Assembly: GCA_016282815.1 (NCBI GenBank)
Contig: JAEELU010000025.1
Location: 1-10,166 of the forward strand
Reading direction: 5' to 3'
DNA: 10,166 nt
DNA from: Acholeplasmatales bacterium
Lineage (GTDB): Bacteria; Bacillota_I; Bacilli_A; Acholeplasmatales; Anaeroplasmataceae
The notes under the pieces were generated by a model that did no database searches, was not told the origin of the DNA, and worked only from the letters and a program-made list of their open reading frames with translations. Positions 1 to 6,572 of this stretch are shown piece after piece (the first letter of the stretch is position 1; each line of letters starts with the position of its first letter). The translations under genes were made by a program, and so were the position numbers.

Positions 1-792
1 GATATCGTTGCTAGACGTTTAGATTCAGGTATTACATTTACTGAATTCTCTTATATGATTTTACAAGCATTAGACTTCTGGTACCTAAACAAGAAAAAGA
101 ACGTTACTATGCAGGTTGCAGGACAAGACCAATGGGGTAATATCACTGCAGGCATCGATTTAGTACGTCGTAAGGAAGGTAAAGAGGTATATGGATTCAC
201 TATGCCACTTTTAACTAAGTCTGATGGTACTAAATTTGGTAAGACTAATGGTAAGGCAGTATGGCTAGATGCAAAGAAAACATCACCATATGAAATGTAC
301 CAATTCTTTATCAATTCAGAGGATTCAAAGGTTATCGATTACCTTAAGTTCTTAACATTCCTTTCTAAGGAGGAAATTCTTGAATTAGAAAAGAAGAATG
401 CTGAAGCTCCTCATCTAAGAGAGGCACACAAGGCTTTAGCAAGAGAGGTTATTACATTTATTCATGGTAAGGAGGCTTACGATGAAGCAATTAAGATTAG
501 TGAGGCACTATTCAGTGGTAACATTAAGAATTTAACTGCTGATGAAATCGAAATGGGCTTCAATGATTTACCATCTGTAGCTGGTGGAAATTCTTTAGTT
601 GATACACTAATCGAGGCTAGACTTGCTACATCAAAAAGAGAAGCACGTGAGTTCATTAAGAATGGTGCTGTATTAGTAAATGGTGATAAGGTTACTGATA
701 CTGAATTTGTATGTACAGCTGATAAGGCTATTGAAAATAGATTTATCGTTATTAGACGTGGTAAGAAATTATACGCATTAGTAAAATTTTAA
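1..792 (+). CDS. tyrS: Tyrosyl-tRNA synthetase (TyrRS), 3' portion, 5' end cut by window
   Basis: Class I aminoacyl-tRNA synthetase that charges tRNA-Tyr with tyrosine in the cytoplasm. The frame is open from base 1, so the start codon and the N-terminal Rossmann half with the HIGH motif lie outside the window; 263 residues remain of a usual length of about 410-420. Visible in order (fragment numbering): the TEFSYM segment (14-19), the GQDQWGN tyrosine/ATP-site motif (41-47, where GGSDQWGN is more usual), KFGKT (78-82) as the KMSKS-type loop, the SPYEMYQF helix after it, and a C-terminal S4 RNA-binding domain (about 198-263, with the KREAREFIKNGAVLVNG core). The internal ATG at 55 is not the start, because conserved TyrRS sequence continues upstream of it. 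Identification is firm. Confidence 0.96.
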   Translation, partial: DIVARRLDSGITFTEFSYMILQALDFWYLNKKKNVTMQVAGQDQWGNITAGIDLVRRKEGKEVYGFTMPLLTKSDGTKFGKTNGKAVWLDAKKTSPYEMYQFFINSEDSKVIDYLKFLTFLSKEEILELEKKNAEAPHLREAHKALAREVITFIHGKEAYDEAIKISEALFSGNIKNLTADEIEMGFNDLPSVAGGNSLVDTLIEARLATSKREAREFIKNGAVLVNGDKVTDTEFVCTADKAIENRFIVIRRGKKLYALVKF

Positions 793-803
793 TTTAATTA
801 AAA

Positions 804-831
804 TTGAATTTTAACTTTATTATGTTATAAT
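804..831 (+). promoter_or_regulatory. serS promoter (extended -10)
   Basis: TTGAAT (804-809) and TATAAT (826-831) are separated by 16 bases. A TG at 823-824 one base before the -10 makes it an extended -10 element. Transcription would start near 838, leaving a leader of only about 25 bases before serS. That is too short for a T-box, so this promoter would give constitutive expression as far as the sequence shows. Confidence 0.7.
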
Positions 832-848
832 TACTTTTGTGTAAAGTG

Positions 849-855
849 AGGGTGA
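849..855 (+). promoter_or_regulatory. Ribosome binding site of serS
   Basis: AGGGTGA lies 7 bases before the ATG at 863 and fixes that codon as the start of serS. Confidence 0.7.
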
Positions 856-862
856 TTTTACA

Positions 863-2149
863 ATGCTAGATATTAAATTTATTCGTGAAAATCCAGAAAT
901 TGTTAAGCAAAATATTAAAAATAAATATCAGGACGAAAAGCTTCCTTTGGTTGATGATGTTATTGCTTTAGATAAGAAAATAAGAGAGCTTAAGCAAGAG
1001 GGAGAGACTCTTAGAGCATCTCGTAATGAGCTATCTAAAAAGATTGGTCAATTAATGAGAGAAAAGAAAATTGATGAAGCTAATGAAATTAAAAATACAG
1101 TAAATAAGAACAATCAGAGAATTGCTGAAATAGATCCACTTCTTGAGGAATTACAAGCTGATTTAACAAAGAAGATGCTAGTTATTCCTAACATTATTGA
1201 TAAGAGTGTACCTATCGGCAAGAATGATACAGAGAATGTAGAAAATGAAAAATTTGGTGAGCCAGTAGTTCCAAACTATGAAATACCTTATCATGCCGAT
1301 ATCATTGCTAGATTCAATGGTCTAGATAAGGAAGCTTCAGGTAGAACAAGTGGTAACGGCTTCTATTATTTAGTTGGCGATATCGCAAGATTACATAGTG
1401 CTATGCTTTCATATGCTAGAGACTTTATGATTAATAAGGGCTTTACATATTGTATTCCACCATTTATGATTCACTCTGATGTTGTTAATGGTGTTATGAG
1501 CTTCTCTGAAATGGAAAATATGATGTATAAAATCGAGGGTGAGGATTTATACCTAATTGGTACATCTGAGCACTCAATGATTGGTAGATTCAAAAACCAA
1601 ATTATTAAGGAGAATGAATTACCTTTAACATTAACATCATATTCACCTTGCTTCAGAAAGGAAGTAGGTGCTCACGGAATTGAGGAACGTGGTATTTACC
1701 GTGTTCACCAATTCGAAAAGCAGGAAATGATCGTTATTTGTAAGCCTGAGGATTCTATGGAGTGGTACAATAAGATGTGGTCATTCACAGTAGAGTTCTT
1801 TAGAAGCATGGATGTTCCTGTTAGAACACTTGAATGCTGCTCAGGTGATTTAGCTGATTTAAAGGTTAAGTCATGTGATATCGAGGCTTGGAGCCCAAGA
1901 CAAAAGAAGTACTTCGAGGTTGGCTCATGCTCAACACTTGGTGATGCTCAAGCAAGAAGATTAGGTATTAGAACAAGAAATGAAGCTGGTACTTATTTAG
2001 TTCATACATTAAATAATACAGTACTTGCTACACCTAGAGGCTTAATAGCTGTAATTGAGAATAATTATAAAGAGGATGGCTCTGTAACTATTCCAGTTGC
2101 TTTAAGACCATATATGGGTGGTATGGAAGTAATCAAACCAAAGAATTAA
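863..2149 (+). CDS. serS: Seryl-tRNA synthetase (SerRS), Thermus/archaeal-flavoured motifs
   Basis: Class II synthetase that charges tRNA-Ser (and tRNA-Sec where present) with serine. At 428 residues it has the normal bacterial length. Residues 1-110 form the N-terminal long-armed coiled coil that grips the tRNA variable arm (charged heptads about 30-105). The catalytic core follows: motif 1 region about 160-202; TSE at 234-236 for serine/ATP; motif 2 beginning FRKEVGAHG (264-272) and ending RVHQFEK (280-286); QARRLGIR (363-370); and motif 3 with ATPR and the IEN glutamate (389-400). Some positions differ from the common Bacillota form: TSEH instead of TAEVP, and LNNTVLATPR instead of LNGSGLAVGR. 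From memory, the second form is closer to Thermus and archaeal enzymes. It is a single-gene unit with its own promoter and terminator. Confidence 0.96.
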   Translation: MLDIKFIRENPEIVKQNIKNKYQDEKLPLVDDVIALDKKIRELKQEGETLRASRNELSKKIGQLMREKKIDEANEIKNTVNKNNQRIAEIDPLLEELQADLTKKMLVIPNIIDKSVPIGKNDTENVENEKFGEPVVPNYEIPYHADIIARFNGLDKEASGRTSGNGFYYLVGDIARLHSAMLSYARDFMINKGFTYCIPPFMIHSDVVNGVMSFSEMENMMYKIEGEDLYLIGTSEHSMIGRFKNQIIKENELPLTLTSYSPCFRKEVGAHGIEERGIYRVHQFEKQEMIVICKPEDSMEWYNKMWSFTVEFFRSMDVPVRTLECCSGDLADLKVKSCDIEAWSPRQKKYFEVGSCSTLGDAQARRLGIRTRNEAGTYLVHTLNNTVLATPRGLIAVIENNYKEDGSVTIPVALRPYMGGMEVIKPKN

Positions 2150-2155
2150 CAAAAA

Positions 2156-2192
2156 AAGCTTTAGAGAATCAAATCTAAAGCTTCTTTTATTA
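2156..2192 (+). terminator. Intrinsic terminator of serS
   Basis: AAGCTTTAGA (2156-2165) pairs perfectly with TCTAAAGCTT (2174-2183) around an 8-base loop. The hairpin is followed by a T-rich run (TTCTTTTATT) and preceded by an A-run, starting 7 bases after the serS stop codon. Confidence 0.88.
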
Positions 2193-2224
2193 TCTATATA
2201 TAAAAAAGGAAAAATGAAATTGTG

Positions 2225-2294
2225 TCTTATTTAAGACATCTCTATTTTATACAATAAATATTGTATAAATATAAACATTTTATGTGAAAAAATG
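2225..2294 (+). repeat. Diverged direct repeat, copy A
   Basis: It shares with copy B (2454-2523, offset about 229 bases) the ordered blocks ATTTAAGACA, TATTTTATA, AATAA, TATTGTA and ATGTGAAA, with mostly substitutions in between. I judge overall identity by eye at about two thirds to three quarters. Low complexity contributes, but the GC-containing blocks ATTTAAGACA and ATGTGAAA keep their spacing. Confidence 0.55.
2246..2269. promoter_or_regulatory. Perfect 11-base inverted repeat (operator-like)
   Basis: TTTATACAATA (2246-2256) and TATTGTATAAA (2259-2269) are exact inverse complements with a 2-base spacer. It lies inside repeat copy A. The corresponding site in copy B keeps only the core AATAATTATT (2481-2490) as a dyad. 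The form suits a dimeric regulator, but a weak RNA hairpin is also possible. No family can be named. Confidence 0.4.
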
Positions 2295-2300
2295 TTATTA

Positions 2301-2446
2301 GGAAAGCCAAATAATAATCCCCAAACTACAAAAGGTAGCTTGAGGATTATTTATAGGAAGCTTATCGAAAATTTTTAATAGTGTTTACATTTGGGAGAAA
2401 AGATTAATATGAGATAAGCTTCTATATTATGGGATTGGCTCCTTTC
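2301..2446 (+). other. Putative structured element (non-coding RNA or folded repeat)
   Basis: Three helices can form together. The closing stem pairs GAAAGCCAA (2302-2310) with TTGGC (2435-2439) and TTTC (2443-2446) around a bulge. Hairpin 1 (2313-2351) pairs AATAATCC, CAA and CTAC with GTAG, TTG and GGATTATT, broken only by two single-base mismatches, around a 5-base loop. Hairpin 2 pairs TATA and GAAGCTTATC (2352-2366) with GATAAGCTTC and TATA (2413-2426) around a large loop. GGGATT (2431-2436) can also pair with AATCCC (2316-2321), which would break hairpin 1. This is visible base pairing only; no promoter or known family match supports expression. Confidence 0.4.
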
Positions 2447-2453
2447 TATCTTA

Positions 2454-2523
2454 TCTATTTAAGACACTTATATTTTATATAATAATTATTGTAGAATTAT
2501 TTAAAAATTATGTGAAATTATAT
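2454..2523 (+). repeat. Diverged direct repeat, copy B
   Basis: Second copy of the repeat described at 2225-2294, placed immediately after the structured block and ending about 65 bases before the gene at 2588. The inverted repeat is decayed here: the C of the first copy is T, and the right arm reads TATTGTAGAA. Confidence 0.5.
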
Positions 2524-2542
2524 GATTGAATTTTATTGTTAA

Positions 2543-2561
2543 TTATCATTATTAATGATAA
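2543..2561. promoter_or_regulatory. Dyad upstream of the DUF3320-like gene (possible operator)
   Basis: TTATCATT (2543-2550) and AATGATAA (2554-2561) are exact inverse complements with a 3-base spacer, ending 26 bases before the start codon. A weak promoter could overlap it: TTGTTA at 2536-2541 with TAAACT at 2559-2564, 17-base spacing. A repressor site is plausible but unproven. Confidence 0.35.
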
Positions 2562-2587
2562 ACTATTATTAAAGGACGGAATTCGAT

Positions 2588-3073
2588 ATGAAAACAATTA
2601 ATTATGAAAGATGTGAGAACCTAATACATATTACATTGGATAATATGTACGCAAACGATATTCATACTATTGCAATACTAGATAAAAATCTAGCAAATAT
2701 CATTGAGACAGAGGCACCTCTTACTTTAAACACATTGAAATCTAGATTAAGAGAAGCATTTGATGTAAAGAAGATAAGTGGTAAAGCATTAGATATAATT
2801 ATGGATAGAGTAAATAAGCTTGGCTTTCAATATTATGAGGATATATTTGATATCGTAATTTGGCCAAGAACTGGTGAATTCGATATTGATTATTTAAGAA
2901 TCAATTCCGATAGATTAATATATGATATACCTTACCAGGAGCTAGTTAATTTAGCTAGATCCTATAATTTATCTGGTGAGGAATTATATAGAGCAATTCT
3001 TAAATATTTTAATTTAGAGGTATTAACTGCTAAGGCATTAGAATATTTAAGCTATATTGAAAAGAAAAGATAA
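2588..3073 (+). CDS. Small uncharacterised protein resembling a stand-alone DUF3320 module
   Basis: A 161-residue soluble protein with no signal peptide or membrane segment. The start is fixed by AAAGGACGGA about 8 bases upstream. Residues about 40-90 look like a winged-helix-type fold: APLTLNTLKSRLREAF, then helices, then the hydrophobic FDIVIWP (86-92). Residues 111-158 carry IPYQELVNLARSYN-LSGEELYRAILKYFNLEVLTAKALEYL. This order (EAP..., REAF, ...IWP, IP..EL, LS.EEL, ...LG/LEVLTAKA) is what I associate with DUF3320, normally the C-terminal domain of large DUF4011-type helicase/nuclease proteins. Here it stands alone, with no helicase domain in the window. Function is unknown. It is separated from its neighbours by a non-coding region on one side and a terminator-like hairpin on the other. 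Confidence 0.85.
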   Translation: MKTINYERCENLIHITLDNMYANDIHTIAILDKNLANIIETEAPLTLNTLKSRLREAFDVKKISGKALDIIMDRVNKLGFQYYEDIFDIVIWPRTGEFDIDYLRINSDRLIYDIPYQELVNLARSYNLSGEELYRAILKYFNLEVLTAKALEYLSYIEKKR

Positions 3074-3074
3074 C

Positions 3075-3106
3075 GTAAAAATGCATTATTCATTAATGCT
3101 TTTTAC
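3075..3106 (+). terminator. Terminator-like hairpin after the DUF3320-like gene
   Basis: GTAAAAA (3075-3081) and GCATTA (3083-3088) pair with TAATGC and TTTTTAC (3094-3106), with one bulged T at 3082 and a 5-base loop. The T-run is part of the stem, so the hairpin could work in both directions. It ends 17 bases before the next start codon and may be only a partial terminator. Confidence 0.6.
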
Positions 3107-3123
3107 TTTGTTTAAGGTGAGTT

Positions 3124-4287
3124 ATGTTAAAGGTTATATTAAATAAAAATGAAGAAATTAATATATTAAATGGATATCCTTGGGTATTTAATAATGAGGT
3201 TAATAATTTCTTAGGTAATATAGAAAATGGTAGTGTATGTAGTGTATATACTATTGATAATAGATTCGTTGCTTACGGATTCTTAAATACATCATCAAAG
3301 ATAATGGTAAGAATATTATCATTAGACGAGAATGAGGTAATAGATAAGGAATTCTTTAGAAAAAGAATTAAGTATGCTTTAGAGCATAGAAGGAATCTTG
3401 GTTGGAGTGCAACAAGATTAATATTCTCTGAGGCTGATTTCCTACCTGGGCTTGTTGTAGATAAATATGGTGATTATTTATCTGTTCAATTTATGTCATT
3501 AGGTATGGATAAAATAAAGAAGGATATCGTTGATATATTAGTTGAGGAAACTAAATGCAAGGGTATTTATGAAAGATCAGATATGCCAGTAAGAGAAAAG
3601 GAAGGATTAGAACAAACAAAAGGCTTCCTATATGGTAAATTTGACCCTAGAGTTGAGGTTGAAGAGGATGGCATAAGATTTATCGTTGATATCGAAAACG
3701 GCCAAAAAACAGGCTATTTCTTAGATCAAAAGCTAAATAGAGATATATTAAGGCTATATGCAAAGGATCAGGTGGTATTAGATGCATTCTCAAATGTTGG
3801 TGGATTTGCACTTCATGCCTGTAAATATGGTGCTAAGCATGTAGATGCATGTGATATATCACAAAGAGCCTGTGATGAAATAATGATAAATGCTAAGATG
3901 AATAATTTTAATCAGCTAGAGGCTAAATGTGTTGATGTATTTGATTATTTACATAGCGAGGGAATTAAGGATAAGTATTCAGTTATTATTCTTGACCCAC
4001 CAGCATTTTCAAAGAATAAGGAATCATTAAAAAAGGCCTATAGAGGCTATAAGGAAATAAATATGCAGGCTATGAAGATTATTAAATCAGGTGGCTATTT
4101 ATTAACCTTCTCATGTAGCCAGCATATGACACCAGATTTATTCCTTGAAATGATTAAGGAAGCATCATTAGATGCTAAAAGAAAAATCCAATTCCTAGAT
4201 TTTAGAATTCAAGCACCTGATCATCCAGCATTATTAAATTCTGATGAGCAGCTATATTTAAAGTGTGTAATATTAAGAGTGCTATAA
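3124..4287 (+). CDS. Class I SAM-dependent rRNA methyltransferase, RlmI/COG1092 family
   Basis: Methylates large-subunit rRNA using S-adenosylmethionine. The 387-residue length and layout match COG1092: an N-terminal PUA domain (about 1-72, with the typical NGYPWVFNNEV at 16-26), a central beta-rich linker domain (about 73-185), QKTGYFLDQ (194-202), SAM motif I DAFSNVGGF (220-228), the motif II acidic residue in DACDIS (241-246), motif IV DPPAF (291-295), RGYKEINM (307-314) and motif VI TFSCSQHM (328-335) with Cys331. E. coli RlmI makes m5C1962. From memory, a Bacillus member (YwbD) has been assigned a different product, m7G, so I name the family and not the exact nucleotide. The AAGGTGA site at 3114-3120 supports this start. 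First gene of the 3124-7799 operon. Confidence 0.9.
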   Translation: MLKVILNKNEEINILNGYPWVFNNEVNNFLGNIENGSVCSVYTIDNRFVAYGFLNTSSKIMVRILSLDENEVIDKEFFRKRIKYALEHRRNLGWSATRLIFSEADFLPGLVVDKYGDYLSVQFMSLGMDKIKKDIVDILVEETKCKGIYERSDMPVREKEGLEQTKGFLYGKFDPRVEVEEDGIRFIVDIENGQKTGYFLDQKLNRDILRLYAKDQVVLDAFSNVGGFALHACKYGAKHVDACDISQRACDEIMINAKMNNFNQLEAKCVDVFDYLHSEGIKDKYSVIILDPPAFSKNKESLKKAYRGYKEINMQAMKIIKSGGYLLTFSCSQHMTPDLFLEMIKEASLDAKRKIQFLDFRIQAPDHPALLNSDEQLYLKCVILRVL

Positions 4288-4292
4288 GGAGG
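4286..4292 (+). promoter_or_regulatory. Strong ribosome binding site overlapping the methyltransferase stop codon
   Basis: AAGGAGG shares two bases with the TAA that ends the methyltransferase gene and stands 7 bases before the ATG at 4300. This near-perfect anti-Shine-Dalgarno match supports tight operon packing. Confidence 0.75.
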
Positions 4293-4299
4293 TATCTTA

Positions 4300-5316
4300 A
4301 TGAGTAAAAATGAAGAACAAAAGATGACATTAGAGGAATATCAAAAGAAATATTCTAGACCTGAAAATGTTAAAGCAGCAAGAACATTTCTATTTATTTT
4401 CGCTGCAGCAATAGGTATAATAGTATTCGTTGCGTTATTCCTAGTAGTAATGAAGCTATTTGATATCCATCAGATTGCAGGATATGCAGGTATTCCTATC
4501 GCAGTATTAGTTTATATATTTGTTTATATTGTTCCATTAGTAAAGATTACTAAGACAAAGCCATTTATTACTAATGTAGATGCAAGAAATGCTAAAGAGG
4601 CACAAATATATAATAGGGAGCTAAGAAATAAAATAGCTGATAAGATGATTGAGCTTAAGGCTAATACTGAGGGTGTTAGCTGGTATAGTGATGAGCTTAT
4701 TGGTAAGCTTGCGATTGCAAGACAAATGAAGAACGATAAGGAAACTAAAAACTGCTTAACAGCAATTTATGATAAGGATGTTAGAATAGCCGGAAATAAG
4801 ATGATTAGAGATCATGCATTTAAGGTTGGTGTTACAACAGCTCTATCTCAATCAGAAAAGATTGATACATTATTTGTTGTTGCATATAATTTGAGCTTAA
4901 TTAAGGATTTAGTATTCCTATATGGCTATAGACCATCAGATGCTAAGCTTGCTAAAATTTATAGGACTGTAATTGCGGATGCGTTAATTGCCTATGGTGT
5001 AGGTAATGCTACAGGCAGTATGGCAACAGCTATGAGTAAATTTGGCGGTGCAGCACTTGAAGGAATTCCATTTTTAGGTAATGCCGTTGGAACAATCATT
5101 GATTCTGTCGCTCAGGGTGTTATTAATTCATCACTTACTGTATTAATCGGCTTCCAAACAAAGAGATATCTAAAGAGGGAATATCATTTACAGGATATTT
5201 TAGATGATATTGTATTAGATGATGCAAAAGAGAATGAGACAGAGCGTGAAATGGTTGAATCTCTAAAGGAAGAAATCAAGGATAAGGCAAAGAAGAAAAA
5301 GCTTGCTACAGCATAA
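4300..5316 (+). CDS. YcjF-like (DUF697) membrane protein
   Basis: A 338-residue protein probably anchored in the cytoplasmic membrane. After a charged N-terminus there are two hydrophobic helices (about 28-51 and 62-82) joined by a short loop. A mostly helical soluble part follows, with the stretch DTLFVVAYNLSLIKDLVFLYGYRPSD (189-214) and a Gly/Ala-rich segment (226-275) typical of the DUF697/YcjF family. The tail is acidic (302-325) and then Lys-rich (327-335). DUF697 proteins are often found with GTPases, and E. coli YcjF pairs with YcjX; their role is not settled. No GTPase gene lies in this window. It sits 12 bases after the methyltransferase and 15 before pepP, so it is co-transcribed. 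The two-helix topology is well supported; the DUF697 assignment is from pattern memory. Confidence 0.75.
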   Translation: MSKNEEQKMTLEEYQKKYSRPENVKAARTFLFIFAAAIGIIVFVALFLVVMKLFDIHQIAGYAGIPIAVLVYIFVYIVPLVKITKTKPFITNVDARNAKEAQIYNRELRNKIADKMIELKANTEGVSWYSDELIGKLAIARQMKNDKETKNCLTAIYDKDVRIAGNKMIRDHAFKVGVTTALSQSEKIDTLFVVAYNLSLIKDLVFLYGYRPSDAKLAKIYRTVIADALIAYGVGNATGSMATAMSKFGGAALEGIPFLGNAVGTIIDSVAQGVINSSLTVLIGFQTKRYLKREYHLQDILDDIVLDDAKENETEREMVESLKEEIKDKAKKKKLATA

Positions 5317-5331
5317 AAAGGAGAGAGGAAA

Positions 5332-6570
5332 ATGGATAAAGAGTTATTCGTAAAGAATAGAAAGAAGCTATTATCTTTAATGGAAAATGATTCAATTTTA
5401 ATTTCTTTTTCAAGAAGATTAGTTGATGATCCTATTACAAATGATAAATATGATGTAAATAGAAACTATTTTTATTTAACTGGTGTATTTGAATTTAGAA
5501 ATATTGTTATGCTTATTAAAGGTACTAAGGAGCATGAAATGATGTTCATTATGCCATATAATGAGCTAGAGGCTAAATGGGTGGGAGCCCCATATAGTGC
5601 AGATCAAATAAAAGAAATGTCTGGCATTATGGATGTTAGATATGTTGATGACTTTGAACGTATTTTATTTAGCTATCTTGCAAACTTCAGTAAGGTTTAT
5701 TTAGATATTGAGCCAAAGAAGATGAATAAGGCACTTGGTGAGGATGAGCTATTTGCTCAAAGATTAAAGGAAAGATTCCCTTATGTTAATATATTAAATG
5801 GCAGAAAGCTATTCGAAACAGCAAGAACTATTAAGGACCCAATTGAGATAGCTGAAATGGAGAAGGCTATTGAAATAACAAATAAGGGTATATTAAATAT
5901 ACTTGACCATTTAGGTGAAGCATATGAATATCAGCTTGAATCTTATTTTGATCAATCAATAAAATATAATGGAGCAACAGGCTATGCCTTCGCAACTATT
6001 GCTGCAAGTGGTAAGAATTCATGCTGCCTACATTATCAGGACAATAACTGTAAGGCTAAAAATGGTGATTTAATATTATTTGATTTAGGCTGTAGCTTAA
6101 ATCTATATTGTAGTGATATATCAAGAACATTCCCAATAAGCGGTAAATTTACTCCAAGACAAAGAGAAATCTATGATATCGTATTAAAGGGACAAAAGCT
6201 TGTATTTGATAATGCTAAGCCAGGTATAACTGTTAGAGATTTAAATAGAATATTAGTAGAGTATTATCAAAAGGAATTAAAGAGAATTGGCTTAATTAAG
6301 GATGGTACTAAGGAAGAGGTATTCAAATACTATTATCATAGTGTATCTCATCATATTGGTATCGATTGCCATGATTTATGTGATTATGGTCCATTAAAGC
6401 CAGGATGCGTAATTTCTAATGAGCCAGGCTTATATATCGAAGAGGAAAACATCGGAATAAGAATCGAGGATGACGTTTTAATTACTGAGGATGGCGCAAG
6501 ATGGCTATCACCTCAAATATTAAAGAATCCAGACGAAATAGAAAAATACTTAGAGGAGAGGAAAAAATAA
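5332..6570 (+). CDS. pepP: Xaa-Pro aminopeptidase (aminopeptidase P, M24B)
   Basis: Cytoplasmic dimetal peptidase that removes the N-terminal residue when proline is second. The 412 residues show the two usual parts: an N-terminal AMP_N domain (about 1-165, with NRNYFYLTG at 43-51) and the C-terminal pita-bread catalytic domain (about 170-400). The metal and active-site residues are all present: His234 in CLHYQ, Asp251 in FDLGC, Asp262 in SDISRTF, His340 in SHHIG, His347 in CHD, Glu364 in NEPGLYIE and Glu379 in RIEDD. The start is supported by AAGGAGAG at 5318-5325. It is followed by a second aminopeptidase with a one-base overlap, which suggests joint use in the breakdown of peptides, including those with proline. 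Confidence 0.94.
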   Translation: MDKELFVKNRKKLLSLMENDSILISFSRRLVDDPITNDKYDVNRNYFYLTGVFEFRNIVMLIKGTKEHEMMFIMPYNELEAKWVGAPYSADQIKEMSGIMDVRYVDDFERILFSYLANFSKVYLDIEPKKMNKALGEDELFAQRLKERFPYVNILNGRKLFETARTIKDPIEIAEMEKAIEITNKGILNILDHLGEAYEYQLESYFDQSIKYNGATGYAFATIAASGKNSCCLHYQDNNCKAKNGDLILFDLGCSLNLYCSDISRTFPISGKFTPRQREIYDIVLKGQKLVFDNAKPGITVRDLNRILVEYYQKELKRIGLIKDGTKEEVFKYYYHSVSHHIGIDCHDLCDYGPLKPGCVISNEPGLYIEEENIGIRIEDDVLITEDGARWLSPQILKNPDEIEKYLEERKK

Positions 6571-6572
6571 TG
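6553..6572 (+). promoter_or_regulatory. RBS and TAATG stop/start junction coupling pepP to the M29 gene
   Basis: GAGGAGAGG (6553-6561) lies 8 bases before an ATG at 6570 that shares its A with the pepP stop TAA (6568-6570). This decides the start of the downstream gene in favour of 6570 over an upstream in-frame ATG at 6501, and points to translational coupling. Confidence 0.8.

Larger units (their letters stand above)
2193..2587. other. 395-base stretch with no convincing gene; structured and repeat-bearing
   Basis: Very AT-rich stretch between the serS terminator and the gene at 2588. I found no protein-coding frame beyond a six-codon mini-ORF (ATG 2214, stop 2232-2234) with a purine run just upstream. 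What it does hold is listed separately: a pair of diverged direct repeats, a perfect 11-base dyad inside the first copy, a block able to fold as a branched structure, and a dyad just before the next gene. A non-coding RNA, a leader, or a relic of a small mobile repeat are all possible. I do not recognise a known RNA family. Confidence 0.6.

Noticed and set aside
51..314. Open frame on the - strand inside tyrS
   Set aside because: Antisense shadow of a clearly conserved synthetase region; no RBS and the protein looks like no family.
785..805. Inverted repeat AATTTTAAT/ATTAAAATT after tyrS as a terminator
   Set aside because: The stem is entirely A-T, overlaps the tyrS stop codon and serS -35, and has no clean T-run. 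Too weak to call, although tyrS has no other visible terminator.
838..862. T-box leader in front of serS
   Set aside because: The leader is about 25 bases, with no T-box sequence and no terminator/antiterminator pair.
2193..2587. Insertion sequence, CRISPR array or attachment site in the long gap
   Set aside because: There are only two diverged repeat copies, with no transposase remnant, terminal inverted repeats, regular spacers or tRNA-derived duplication.
6501..6569. Upstream in-frame ATG as the start of the M29 aminopeptidase
   Set aside because: It would overlap pepP by 70 bases and add 23 unconserved residues; the ATG at 6570 has a strong RBS and matches the family's N-terminus.
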